Positions 11,330 through 64,000 of a stretch of 64,000 bases of DNA are shown in pieces. The first letter of the stretch is position 1, and each line of letters opens with the position of its first letter. The translations under genes and the position numbers were made by a program. The notes below the pieces were generated by a model. That model saw only the letters and a list, made by a program, of their open reading frames with translations. It was not told where the DNA came from and did no database searches. This DNA comes from Tiliqua scincoides (Eukaryota > Chordata > Lepidosauria > Squamata > Scincidae), in the NCBI RefSeq assembly GCF_035046505.1, contig NC_089829.1, forward strand, positions 26,551,109 to 26,615,108, written 5' to 3'.

Positions 11330-12701
11330 AGCTTTTTTGTTGTTGTTGTTGTTGTTTTATTTAGGGGTCCTTTTAAAAACTGTACACTGGATAGCAGCCC
11401 TTTTCTCAAGGGAAGAGGAAGGGCAGTGTATGGGGCCCTGGCCTCCTCGCCCTGCTGCTGAACTCGCCCAGATGCTAAACTCTTGTGCCTTACCTGGCAC
11501 TCAGTTCCCGAGGCACTGGGTTCCCAGAGGGCACACGCGTCTGCAGAGAGCCTCACGCGATGGCCCGCCTAGCTTTATACTCCTGGCTGGCTCCTCCTCC
11601 CTCCTTCCTTCCTGATTGAAAGGGGGCTGGCCTTCCCAGGTGAGTTTACAAAAGCTCAGGAAGGCAAAGGCTGCTGATGGGTGTGACCTACTCTGCAGGC
11701 TCCTGAATGGACTGCTTGGATTAGCCTAATGGGGCTCTTAATGGGTTGGGAATTGGCCCTTCCTAGGTCCTTTCCCTCCTAGTTCTGTTCTCTTAGGCTG
11801 GACTGTTTTTGTAACCTCAAGCTAGTCTTTATTTGGGTTTGTTTAATTATTTATTGCTCTCTAGATCCTGTGTCCCAATTTACTGACCTGTTTAGGTTAT
11901 GTTCTAACTTAGATTAAGTTTAACCTGGGTTAAGTATAGGTTTAATTTAAACAAGTAGAAAAACCTGCTTTCCACTTTATCCTCCTCCCTTCCTTCGATT
12001 AGGTGCTACCTTAGGTGCAGCTAACTTTCAACTTTGATTTAAATGCCTGACCCTTGGGCTCTTACTCACGAGTAGGACTCTGCTCTTACTCACGAGTAGG
12101 ACTCTGCTCCTGCTCAGAGTAGCCCTATGTACCTCCCTTAGGTGCTAACTAATGTTCATGGTGAGTAAATATATTTAAGAATATAAGTGCTTCTTAAATA
12201 TTGCGGCTCTCAAGCATCTGAAGTTTATTGTATGTGGCTGTCATGTTAAGCAAGCGAACATGACAAATATGTTTGGCTACCTCTGGCCTATAGGAATGCC
12301 TTCACTGTTGCCTTGCCAGGGCTGTAAACCTGTTTAAGACTAGGGATCTTTTGCATGCTTACTTAAAGCTTGGTCTAAATTGGCTACTTGTATCCTGATG
12401 GTTCAACTAGCCAAATTACATCTGTCTTGACGGGTGCCCAAGTTTTGGTTGACGTATTCATTTCTTGATCTTTTTCCTGAGATTTTTCAACTGGATATGC
12501 CAGGAACTGGAATTGATCTAAAGCACGTGCTCGCCTACAGAGCTGTACCTCCTCACTACAGTTGTTCCCTGCCACCCACCCCAGATAGGCTTGCTGTGTC
12601 TCCCCTACAGCAAAACCAGGCACCCTAGGAAGTAGAGGGGGAAGATCAAAGACAAAACCAGCCAGAGGAAGGATGCCACTGGGACCCTCTGTTTTTTGGA
12701 T

Positions 12702-12890
12702 AGGGGCAGTAGCTCATGGTCATATATGCAGAAGGCTCCTGGTTCATCCCCTGGCATTTGCAGCTGAAAGAAAATGGCAGCACATGATGTGGAGGTTTCT
12801 GCCTTGAATTCTGCTGCTGCCAGGCCAAGTAGATAATATCGGGCAAGGCAGATCAATGGTCTGACACAGTGTACTTTGGCTTCCTCCTAT
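12702..12890 (+). mobile_element. tRNA-derived SINE
   Basis: The 5' end is tRNA-like (ggggcagtagctca, then gcagaaggctcctggttcat, a B box). The body ends caatggtctgacacagtgta. A second copy is at 48655-48842. Confidence 0.65.
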
Positions 12891-12892
12891 TA

Positions 12893-13066
12893 TGCCCTTG
12901 TGTGTTCTAATGGACATGTCAGAATGCCAGATGTAGAGGAGAGCACCAGGACACAGGTTGTGTCTTGTTGTCTTGTGTGCTGCATGAAGCATTTGGTGGG
13001 CCACTGTGAGACACAGGAAGCTGGACTAGGTGGGCCTTTGGCCTGATCCAGTGGGGATCTTCTTAT
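12893..13066 (+). mobile_element. CR1 LINE 3' fragment
   Basis: CR1 3' UTR: gccagatgtagaggagagc, tttggtgggccactgtgaga, ggcctgatccagtggggatc, ending cttcttatgt. Confidence 0.85.
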
Positions 13067-13894
13067 GTCTCCACATCAGGGAATACACTATGCTAGCAGG
13101 TTGTCAGACCTCCTTATTTTATAAACCCCACTTTCATAAGCAAATTCTGGTTCTGTGGGCAGCAAGAAGGAAACAGCGCAAGATGGTCACCCCAATTTCT
13201 GTACTGGCCAATTGACAAATAAGGAAGGATCAAAGCATTGTGCTGATTCCAAGCATGCCCTAACACATGTTGCTAGTTAGCTTTACAGAGTGTAGGAAGC
13301 CAAGTATGTGTTTGGCTGGTGTCATAGCGCTTTCTTTTCATCTTGTTCCAACCTACCCTAACAGAATCCTGGTTTTTTTCCCCCCTGACTTTTTTATTTG
13401 TCAATTATTTCTAAGGAACTGATTGTGAACTTTCTTTGAATGAGTGCATCCTTGTGTTCAATTTTTTTTTTTAATGGAATGGTGGATGTATTTTTACCAA
13501 AGGCAAATTCATTGTAGCATAGATTAGTCCCACTTTAAATCTGCTAGCCAGTTACATGTACCTTCTATTCATAGGTACAGTTAAATCTTGAAATAGGTGA
13601 TATTGGGTGCTGATGGGAGAGAAAACTTGTGAAGGCTCTGGCTTGGGTGGACAATTCATTATGATTCTAACCCCTTTTTCCCCTATAGTTTTTATAATAA
13701 TGATGCATTTCAAATTGCATATAACAAATTGTCTGCAACCAATAAACATCTCGAGTCCTTTGACATTCTGTTTCCTGCAACTCTTTTTCAGCTAAATTGA
13801 ACTGTTTTGTTGTATTTATAACCCACTTTTCAGCCAAGGTTGGCTCCCAAACTGACTTCCAATTGAAATCCATCATAAGATGCAATATAATCAA

Positions 13895-14094
13895 GGGCAC
13901 AATCCTAATCAGGTCTACTCAGAAGTAAGTCCTATTTTGTTCAATGGGGCTTACTCCCAGGAAAGTGGGATGCACTTCCACCCAGGAAGGTGGGATGCGC
14001 CTCAGGCTGCAATCCTAACCACACTTTCCTGACAGTAAGCCCCATTGAACAAAATAGGATTTACTTCTGAGTAGACCTGGTCAGGATAGTGCCC
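13895..14094. repeat. Large palindrome of the ACTCAGAAGTAA repeat
   Basis: The left arm begins gggcacaatcctaatcaggt and contains tctactcagaagtaagtcc; the right arm is its inverse, ending aggatagtgccc. The arms are about 75-80 bp around a loop of about 45 bp. It is either two copies head to head or an intact MITE. Confidence 0.75.
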
Positions 14095-14979
14095 ATAGTC
14101 ATTTCTGCCCAATGTTGCTTATATGCAACATGGATCAAATCATCTATGGGCTGAGCAGAAATAGGTTAAATGAGTCTGTGCATTTGTGGAGGAGAGGGGA
14201 GGAAGAGTAGTGCAATTTGTTTGCTTTGCATCTTATTAGTCCAGCTTCATGTTTCTTTTGGGTTGCTTTTGCTCTCACCTGCTTTCCTAGTTTATTCCTT
14301 CTGTGCATTTTTGAACTAAAACCATTTGCTGAAAGCTTCCAAAAAAACGCCACAATCCAGTGGCAGTCCAGTGACTGTTGTGCAACTCTCTTATTTCTAC
14401 ACAATGAAATAAGACTTGCAGTATTGGTTTGGTTTTGGCATCAGAAGCTGGTGCTGTCCATTACTGAGGGTGACTGCAGGCTGGCCTGCACCTTCTCTCT
14501 CACTTCTGTGCTGAACTGACAACTTGGAGAAAGTCCTTTGCAGAGATGCCTCCAAGAGAATTTCCTTCTTTAACAACAACACTAAGACAGGTAACTGGCC
14601 ACGGTGTGATTTGTTTGTAGCAGTATAATTCCATTGTTTGCCTGTGCCCATGAAGATACTCATTCCCACAAAATGCAGCAATAAATTCATTTACATTTTG
14701 CCCCATATTTCTTCCAGGGCAGCAGAGATAGTCTGCACCCCCATAGTCAGTGCTGGTGTCAGGTTTCTGAGGGCTGTGGCACAGAGGCCTACACAGGGCT
14801 TGCCATGGTGATGGCTCCGCAATGGGTGCTATCAATACCACCAGTTCTGAGGGTTCAGGAGAAGCATCAACCAGGTGAACCTTCTGAAGGGTGTGAGTCA
14901 ATTCTTGACTTGGCCAGCCCCTGATGCCACCCACTGACCATTTTATCCTTGTAACAATACTGTGACGGAGATGAGGCTG

Positions 14980-15000
14980 AGAGAGAGAGAGAGAGAGAGC
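14980..15000. repeat. (AG)n microsatellite
   Basis: A run of about ten AG units downstream of ATP2C2. Confidence 0.9.
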
Positions 15001-15101
15001 ACACCTGACTCAATGTCATCCTGTACACCAGTTGTCAGTGTTAAGCCTCATTCTTCCCAGCCCTTCAACCTATTGTCCTAACTGGCTTTTAGGAAACACA
15101 T

Positions 15102-15123
15102 TTTATTAACAAAAGGTTTATTT
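15102..15123 (-). promoter_or_regulatory. Candidate ATP2C2 polyadenylation signals
   Basis: Two AATAAA hexamers read on the minus strand at 15102-15107 and 15118-15123, about 310-330 nt after the ATP2C2 stop. Their position suits a short 3' UTR, but no transcript evidence is available. Confidence 0.4.
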
Positions 15124-15434
15124 CAAGTTAAATAAATAAACTAACATAATTGTGCTGTAATTTTTCCAGTCCATCCACACCATCCCCTTGCTTTATAGCG
15201 GACAATATGGTGAGATGCATGAATTGTACAGCTGTACAGTTGGGAGCAATGTATCCTTCATGGATTTGATGGGGAAATATGGAAGAAATTTGGTTGGGCA
15301 ACCATAGAACTGTTGATCAAGAGTCACTTGAAATTTTCATAGATGTATAAAAATAGGATTGGTGAGTCCTGCGGAAACCCCAGAAGCTCACAGTTGATCT
15401 CAAACAGCATTCCACGTAGAGGAAAAACTTGCAG

Positions 15435-58481
<43,047 letters not shown>

Positions 58482-61348
58482 CCTGGCTGGCAGAGCTGTG
58501 AGCAGCAGTTCTGAGTACCTGGCTGCTGCTGCTTCGGTTACTGTTTCCTGGCTAAGGTTCAGATTCCCTTGCAAGCCGAGGATGTCGCTAGGGAAAGCTG
58601 ATCTGTGGGTGTTACCTGAGGCTGACCAGGTGACACCTGCCTGCTGCCAGCAACAGGTGCCGGAGAGCAGCCAAATTCCGTAGCCAAGCCTACGCAGAGC
58701 TGGAGACAGTCCCTGGACAGTTCAGTTCTTAGATGCTGCTGCCAACCCCTGTGTCAAAGGTAACATTGTCATTATACCAGTACAATCTTTCTGGCACCAT
58801 AACCTGATTGGCTCTGGGAGGATGCCGTTTGTACGTCTTTAAGATTCTTCTCTTGGCTCATTACTTTCCTTTTGCTTCCTCCTAAGAAAGCAACGTGGTC
58901 GGTTCCAGAACCCCACATCTACAAATACACACGCCCCCTAACAGCCAGGAGGCCAGGTTGACGTGACATGTCATTTTGGGGCATTTGCTCTTTTCTGAAG
59001 CAGAATCAATAAAGGCAGAACAAATAATCTTTGGACCTCAAAGGACAGGTTCTCTATTCAGAACATGAACAGAAGACACACAGACTGTTTGCATTGTCTT
59101 TAATGATCTACCACGCAGTCCAGGGGAAGTAGCATCACGACCCTAGTTGTAGGGTTACGGAAAGCTCACTTAACTCAAAAGATAAATGCAAACTGCTCCC
59201 ACCCCAAGCCCTTTAACTCTGAGTACTTGATTATAGTCATAGTAAGGCTGCATCCTTAGTGTGGAAGACACTGTGCTGTTCTCCAAGCCTTGGTAGTGGG
59301 CAAAAGGTCATCACCCCCACAATTCCTCAGGCCTTTGCAAAAGAGTTCCCTTTATCCATGTAAGAGAGATACACATCTAGAAAGAAAGTAACTGCCTGTG
59401 ACTTAGGACTATTAAGTGGAGGCAGAGCCATTGGCATGCAGCTGAACTGGTAGGAATGGTAAATATTCTGAAAGATTTGCGTGGGAAACTTTACACAAAG
59501 TCTCACCCCCTCCCCCCATTTTTTTTTTTTAACCAAACCTCGCTTGGTTTATTCTGATTCTTGAAGAGCAAGGAGACCACAGCTGAAGATCCTGGTGGCC
59601 ACTTCCTTTCACAAAGAATGTCTGAACAGGATTGTCATGCCATGTATGGTGAAAAGTGCCATCAAACCGAGCACCCCGAAATGCCTATTTTGCAACACCC
59701 AAAACCAAAACAAGCTACTAGTCCCTATGACTGTAGTGTGTGAACAAAGGCCAAAGCCAAAACTGATTAGGTTCCCACGTTGTCTCGGCTAGCAGCAGCT
59801 GCCCTTTCACCTCTCCAAGCACTCCTTCTTCAAGTGGCCATTCCTCCAAGCTGCAGTGGAGAGAGAGGTCAGACAACAAGGCCCCCTCCATCAGCCTGCC
59901 TTGCACTGCCTGTTGTTTGATTTGTTCTCTCTCGGAACTGTGGATTGTGTCAAAGGTATCAGAGAAAAGGTGGCTGCTGAAGGTAGCATTGTGCAGGTGT
60001 TCTGGGATGTGGCTCCAGGCGTGAGGAACAGCCTGTGAGAAAGGGCAGAGATGTTTGAAGGGAGATCTTCAAACATCTCAGGGTGGTGGAGCTGAGGGAC
60101 ATAACAGTCATGGACTATTTGGTTTCAGGGAGGGTCTGGGGGGATCATTATAACCATTATTTTTTATAAGACCAGAGATGCAAGGGAGGACAGAGACAAG
60201 ATGGAAGCAGTACCTAGCAGTTATTGATGACTCCCATCTCTTTGCTTACCTTTCACTCTCCTTACTGGGTACACTGAGACTGACTATAAAAACAGTTGTC
60301 CTCGCTGCCATCACGCAAAGTTAAGAGCCAGGTGGAAAGAGGCTACCTTGGGGAAAAAAAAACTCTCTCCCAGATTAAGGAGCCCCTAAATCTGAGGAGT
60401 CCTAGTTTAAGCAAAACCTTCTCCCCACCATTTTGATTTGTCAGCCTTTCAGACAAACCTCTTTTACTCCAGTGTTTGTGCCAAAACAAACTGACAGTTG
60501 AAAACAAACATAGACCCTGATGCAAGAAACTGGGCATTTTCCTAGTCTAATTTTTTACATTGTTCCAGGGAGTAGAAGGGGGTCTGACACTGGTATATTC
60601 CCACATGCAGACATGGTGAGCAGTGGATGCCTTGCAAAACAGCTGCTGCTTCCAATGACAGACCTCGACAGCATGCAAAGGGGATGTGTGTGTGCGCCCC
60701 CTCTTTATCTTCTAGCCAGTGGCAACTGCAATGCAAGAAGTTTTTATTGATTCATTTATTTTGAGCAGAAAGACATGGTTTCTCATTGGTCACTCCATAC
60801 TAGAAGAATAAGAGTGAAAGCAAAAGTCAAACTATGAAGGCATTTAGATTGGGACAACAAGTCGAAAACATAGCTTTCTGCTTGTTGATTTGTGTGTTGA
60901 GTGGAATACACTCTGTGCAATGAACGGAAATTTCTACGAGCCCGGAGATACGTTCTTGTATCTCTCTGCAGTTCGGTTGTGTGCATGCAGAAATCCTCTC
61001 GTCTTTACATGACTCAGGTTTCTGTCTAGCTTTGAGCTATATGACAGTGCAGTAGGGTAGGGCTCAAATCTGAAGTTGAAGAGTCAAACTGGATTAGCAG
61101 CCACATGGTCAGAATAAATCCAGGAAACCAAAACTGGAGGGAGGATGTTGAAACTAAACCAAGAGGTCAAGTGAAGAAGAGGAGCAGACCAGTGAAGCAA
61201 GTTGGTGTTCCAAATGAAAAGCAAGGTTCTAGCGTATGGAAGGAGATATGGGCAAGGCAGGTTCATGGCAACGACATGAGAGGCGTCGTTGTGCATTTCA
61301 AGCTGAGATCCATACATGGGGAGGTTTCTCCTGGAGATCTGGCCTGGA
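58482..61348. other. ATP2C2 upstream region / intergenic to WFDC1
   Basis: About 2.9 kb that should include the ATP2C2 5' UTR and promoter and the WFDC1 3' UTR. No clear TATA box or CpG island was seen near 58481-58700. No recognised repeat. Confidence 0.5.
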
Positions 61349-61407
61349 TTAACCAAGGTGCTTCTGCTGCTGTTTTACATAACCCACCACATTGTTGGGA
61401 CTGCTTC
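61349..61407 (-). CDS. WFDC1: WFDC1 last coding exon
   Basis: 59 nt: completes Gly, then SSPNNVVGYVKQQQKHLG and TAA at 61351-61349. The QQ(Q)KH ending identifies it. Confidence 0.85.
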
Positions 61408-62991
61408 CTGCAAAACAAAATATAATGGGAAGGTTGGAAAATGGCATGCAAAAAGAAAGTCTTCAAACTGGTTCCCAAACTGGTTTGGCCCCTTAAGAGG
61501 TTTGGCCCCTTAAAGGGTGGGGGTAGGATTGTAGCAACACAGTTCCCCCGGATCATGCTGCTGCTGGGGAAAGGGGGGTGTTCCTGGCTTACCTGAAGCC
61601 AACAATGGAGTGCAGGGGGTGCGGGGAGCTGATTTCTAATTACGAAACTGGAAGTGACTTCCGATCATTTTTTTTTTTTTAACATTTGAAGTTTGGGGAG
61701 CCCTGTGGAGGTGTCTGCGGGGCTCCTTGCACCCTCCCGGACCCTGTCACTGGCTTCAGTTAAGCCAGGAAACCCTGTTTCCCCAGCCCCTTCAAGCACT
61801 TAAGTTGTGCTGGCACTGCATGTCGAGTAAAGTAAAGTGCTTTATGGCACTTTTACAACACCTAGTGCCAGCAGTACAAGTGTATCTTCAGCACTTGGCT
61901 TAGTAGGATTGGAACCTAAACTTCCCTCTGTTAATTTTGGTCACTTTAGGCAGGGTGCATGCAGACCACTGCAAGAGATTGGTGTGCACCCTGAGGTCAG
62001 CAAGGTCAGGAGGTGAGCCAGTGTTGCTCAGATGATACTGGTCTGGATCGATGAGGCTGGTTGGCAAATCCCATGGCTGGAATGGGCAAAGATCAACTCG
62101 GCCTTGAGGGGGATCTGCGCTGCCTCAGTTGTTTCGGGTTTTCAGAGATAAGCCCACTTGGTCCATGACCGAGGGGGGCTTGGAATCAGAATGCAAGGCC
62201 CATTGTGACCTGGGGGAGGCAGACAGTAACTAATGTTTCCCTGGATTTAGTGGCCTATACGCTGGGGTTGTTGAGTTAGGTTTTACCCTGCTGCAGGTGT
62301 TTTCTGTTTAATAATTAATAAAGTGGCCCTTAATCCAAGCTTTGGTCTGGCGTGGTGGGAGGGTATGAGGATAATAAAAGAAACGGAGCAAAATGTATTG
62401 GGTCTTCACGGCAGGGCATCAGGTTGCATAGTTGGCAATCTTCAGTCTCGGAAGACTATGGTATCGCGCTCTGGATGGTGGTTCTGGAACAGCGTCTAGT
62501 GTGGCTGAAAAGGCCGATTCGGGAGTGACAATCCCTTCCACACTGGGAGCAAGTGCAGTCTGTCCCTGGTCTGTCTCCCTGGCTATGGGCCTTCCTTCTT
62601 TGCCTCTTAGCCTCAGCCTGTTGGCCAAGTGTCTCTTCAAACTGGGAAAGGCCATGCTGCACAGCCTGCCTCCAAGCGGGCGCTCAGAGACCAGGGTTTC
62701 CCACTTGTTGAGGTCCACTCCGAAGGCCTTCAGATCCCTCTTGCAGCTGTCCTTGTATCGCAGCTGTGGTCTACCTGTAGGGCGCTTTCCTTGCATGAGT
62801 TCTCCATAGAAGAGATCCTTTGGGATCCGGCCATCATCCATTCTCACGACATGACTGAGCCAACGCAGGCATCAGGTTGCATGTTAGATTAAATATGGCA
62901 TGCCATTAGATGACTCAATCATCATCATGACTCAATGCTGGAGACTTACCAAAATATTCTTTGTAATATTTAGGCCTTAGATTCCGCCCAT
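61349..62991 (-). CDS. WFDC1: WFDC1 (ps20), 3' part: last two coding exons
   Basis: C-terminal end of WFDC1, a secreted WAP four-disulfide-core protein (ps20). Penultimate exon 62950-62991 (acceptor ttttctccag, donor G/GTAAGT) encodes GRNLRPKYYKEYF, matching human GRILRHKLYKEYPEG. Last exon 61349-61407 (acceptor gttttgcag) encodes GSSPNNVVGYVKQQQKHLG then TAA, matching human DSKNVAEPGRGQQKHFQ in length and position. The phases (1 then 2) join correctly. The WAP domain exons lie beyond the right edge. The intron between them holds a LINE insertion. Confidence 0.88.
61408..62949 (-). other. WFDC1 last intron
   Basis: Contains a decayed MITE-like stretch near 61475-61800 (ggttcccaaactggtttggcc to gccccttcaagc, related to family F) and the LINE fragment 62430-62867. 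Confidence 0.5.
62430..62867 (-). mobile_element. 5'-truncated LINE, RT C-terminal end
   Basis: The minus strand encodes a LINE ORF2 C-terminus: VVRMDDGRIPKDLFYGELMQ, GKRPTGRPQLRYKD.CKRDLKA, NKWE and HLANRLRLRGKEGR. A 15-bp duplication ggcatcaggttgcat (62415-62429, 62868-62882) brackets it. Its 3' end ataccatagtcttccgagac then tgaagattgccaac is almost identical to the tail of the 5S SINEs. Clade not determined. Confidence 0.85.
62950..62991 (-). CDS. WFDC1: WFDC1 penultimate coding exon
   Basis: 42 nt, two bases of an Asp codon then GRNLRPKYYKEYF and one base of Gly. Good AG/GT borders. Confidence 0.88.
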
Positions 62992-63199
62992 CTGGAGAAA
63001 AAAATAAAAAAAATCTGAGAATCAATTAACCAAGCATGATGGTACTTCTGAAAGGTAAGCTTGTGCCAGCTTAGATGACTTTGCAAAGGGAGTAGAGAAA
63101 TGCACAAACAGATATATCAGTGCAATGGCTGAGTGCTACCTCCAGGTTCAGAGACAATCTGAAAATCAGTTGCAGAGATGCAATGGCGGGATAGGAGTA

Positions 63200-63635
63200 C
63201 AGTGGTGCCTCGCATAACGAAATTAATCCGTTCCGCGAATCCTTTCGTTATGCGAAATTTTCGTTGCGCGAATCACGTTTTCCCATAGGAATGCATTGAA
63301 ATCTAATTAATGCGTTCCTATGGGCAAAAAAGGTCAAAACGAAGTCAAATTTGGTTTACAAAGTGTTTATTGCGTGCTCTTTAAAGGCATACATACTGTA
63401 CAGAGGATTTCTAAAATTTGAAGCATACACGAAATTTTTAATTTTTAAAAAATTCGTTATGCGAAGCACGGACCTAAAAAGTTTTCGTTATGCGAAGCAC
63501 GGACCTAAAAAATTTTTTGTTATGCGAAGTAAGGCCAGAAATTTTCGTTATGCGAGTTACCAAACTCAATCGAAAAACTCTTTCGTTATGCGAGTTTTTC
63601 TCTGCGCGGGGCATTCGTTATGCGAGGCACCACTG
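63200..63635. mobile_element. Tc1/mariner-type MITE
   Basis: Inverted ends cagtggtgcctcgcataacg and cgttatgcgaggcaccactg inside a TA duplication (63198-63199, 63636-63637). The interior repeats the motif cgttatgcgaagcacggacc several times, which produces spurious open frames. No transposase. Confidence 0.92.
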
Positions 63636-64000
63636 TATTGCCTTCCTCTCCTGCTTGCGGGCTTCCCAGGGGGCCACTGGATAAAGAAGACCATTATTCA
63701 GATCCAGGAGGTTGCTTCTTCTCTTGTTATGGGCATCAACAGCAACCAGGTTCTCGGATGTGGTTCAGGCTTTACTGAAAGCATCAGGTTGCCGCTCAAT
63801 CCCCCCAAAATGAGGCAGTGGCCAATTTGAGTGCCGGATATTAGAGATAGACATTTGAGTGCTGGACATTTGTGCTCTGCTCTCTGGAACAGTCACAGAG
63901 ACACCTGGTGTCTGGAAGTAAGAAATGCAGGACACATCGTGTATGTCCAAAAACCACTGAGCAAAAGAGGGGCAGAGTACACTGTGTGGCATGGAGGCTG
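63636..64000. other. WFDC1 intron, right edge
   Basis: No exon, element or other feature was recognised. Confidence 0.4.

Larger units (their letters stand above)
7218..12149 (-). mobile_element. Near full-length CR1 LINE
   Basis: A CR1-clade non-LTR retrotransposon of about 4.9 kb on the minus strand. The 5' UTR lies at 11330-12149. It holds two tandem copies of a 26-bp unit near 12058-12109. ORF1 (11329-10424) is intact. ORF2 (about 10289-7417) carries endonuclease and reverse transcriptase domains. The 3' UTR ends in tandem TTCTTATG units. It lies between 7-bp repeats taatgtt, inside a hAT MITE. ORF2 has one nonsense change and one small deletion, so this copy is relatively young but not autonomous. 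Confidence 0.93.
7019..12285. mobile_element. hAT-type MITE, family D, split by a CR1 insertion
   Basis: The left half (7019-7217) starts caagggtggccaagctg and the right half (12150-12285) ends ggctacctctg; these are inverted ends. Both halves match the intact-ended copy at 38020-38443, including the cactggattaaaa and cttgagagcc stretches. The 8-bp flanks are gcccatag (7011-7018) and gcctatag (12286-12293). A CR1 LINE interrupts it between two copies of taatgtt. Confidence 0.82.
5067..15434. other. Intergenic region between converging MEAK7 and ATP2C2
   Basis: This holds the presumed 3' UTRs of both genes and a stack of transposable elements (two hAT MITEs, a near full-length CR1, SINE fragments). 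I see no additional host gene. Confidence 0.6.

Noticed and set aside
7762-11615. Plus-strand open frames across the CR1 region
   Set aside because: They are antisense shadows of CR1 ORF1 and ORF2 and lack domain signatures.
58482-58574. Longer ATP2C2 N-terminus starting at 58574
   Set aside because: The codon at 58574 is TTG, not ATG. The first ATG in frame is at 58481 and aligns with the known SPCA2 start.
62419-62847. 142-aa frame as a host gene
   Set aside because: It is the C-terminus of a LINE reverse transcriptase bracketed by a 15-bp target duplication.
63351-63830. 159-aa open frame with repeated RYAK/CEV-like peptides
   Set aside because: It is a translation of the internal repeats of a mariner MITE and continues into unique sequence without any domain.

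Overview
The window is vertebrate nuclear DNA, most likely from a squamate reptile. It has long introns with GT/AG splice sites, a near full-length CR1 LINE plus many CR1 3' fragments, tRNA- and 5S-derived SINEs, and several hAT-type MITE families with 8-bp target duplications. No bacterial operons, phage or CRISPR were seen.

Three host genes are present: 5'-MEAK7(+) > < ATP2C2(-) < WFDC1(-)-3'. This matches the WFDC1-ATP2C2-MEAK7 block I recall from human 16q24.1. MEAK7 (TLDC1) contributes its last four coding exons (807-5066): the TLDc domain and C-terminus of a lysosome-associated mTOR-signalling protein. ATP2C2 (SPCA2, Golgi Ca2+/Mn2+ ATPase) is complete. Its 27 coding exons run on the minus strand from the ATG at 58481 to the stop at 15437-15435. 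I traced every exon by splice sites and phase; they sum to 2841 nt (946 codons plus stop), and all P-type ATPase signature motifs are present. WFDC1 contributes only its last two coding exons (62950-62991 and 61349-61407), 2.9 kb upstream of the ATP2C2 start.

The rest is mainly transposable elements. The 10-kb gap between the converging MEAK7 and ATP2C2 genes holds a stacked insertion: two hAT MITEs share one 8-bp target site, and the second is split by a 4.9-kb CR1 LINE whose ORF1 (zinc finger plus SGNH esterase) is intact. ATP2C2 introns hold at least nine hAT-like MITEs in several families. They also hold pogo/mariner-like MITEs, three 5S-rRNA-derived SINEs, a solo LTR and fragments of L1- and L2-like LINEs. 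A 3.1-kb element with inverted ends carries a 0.9-kb minisatellite of 11-bp units. A 5'-truncated LINE inside the WFDC1 intron ends in the same ~37-bp tail as the 5S SINEs, which marks it as a candidate partner LINE.

All family names rest on reading the sequence and on memory. No database search was run.
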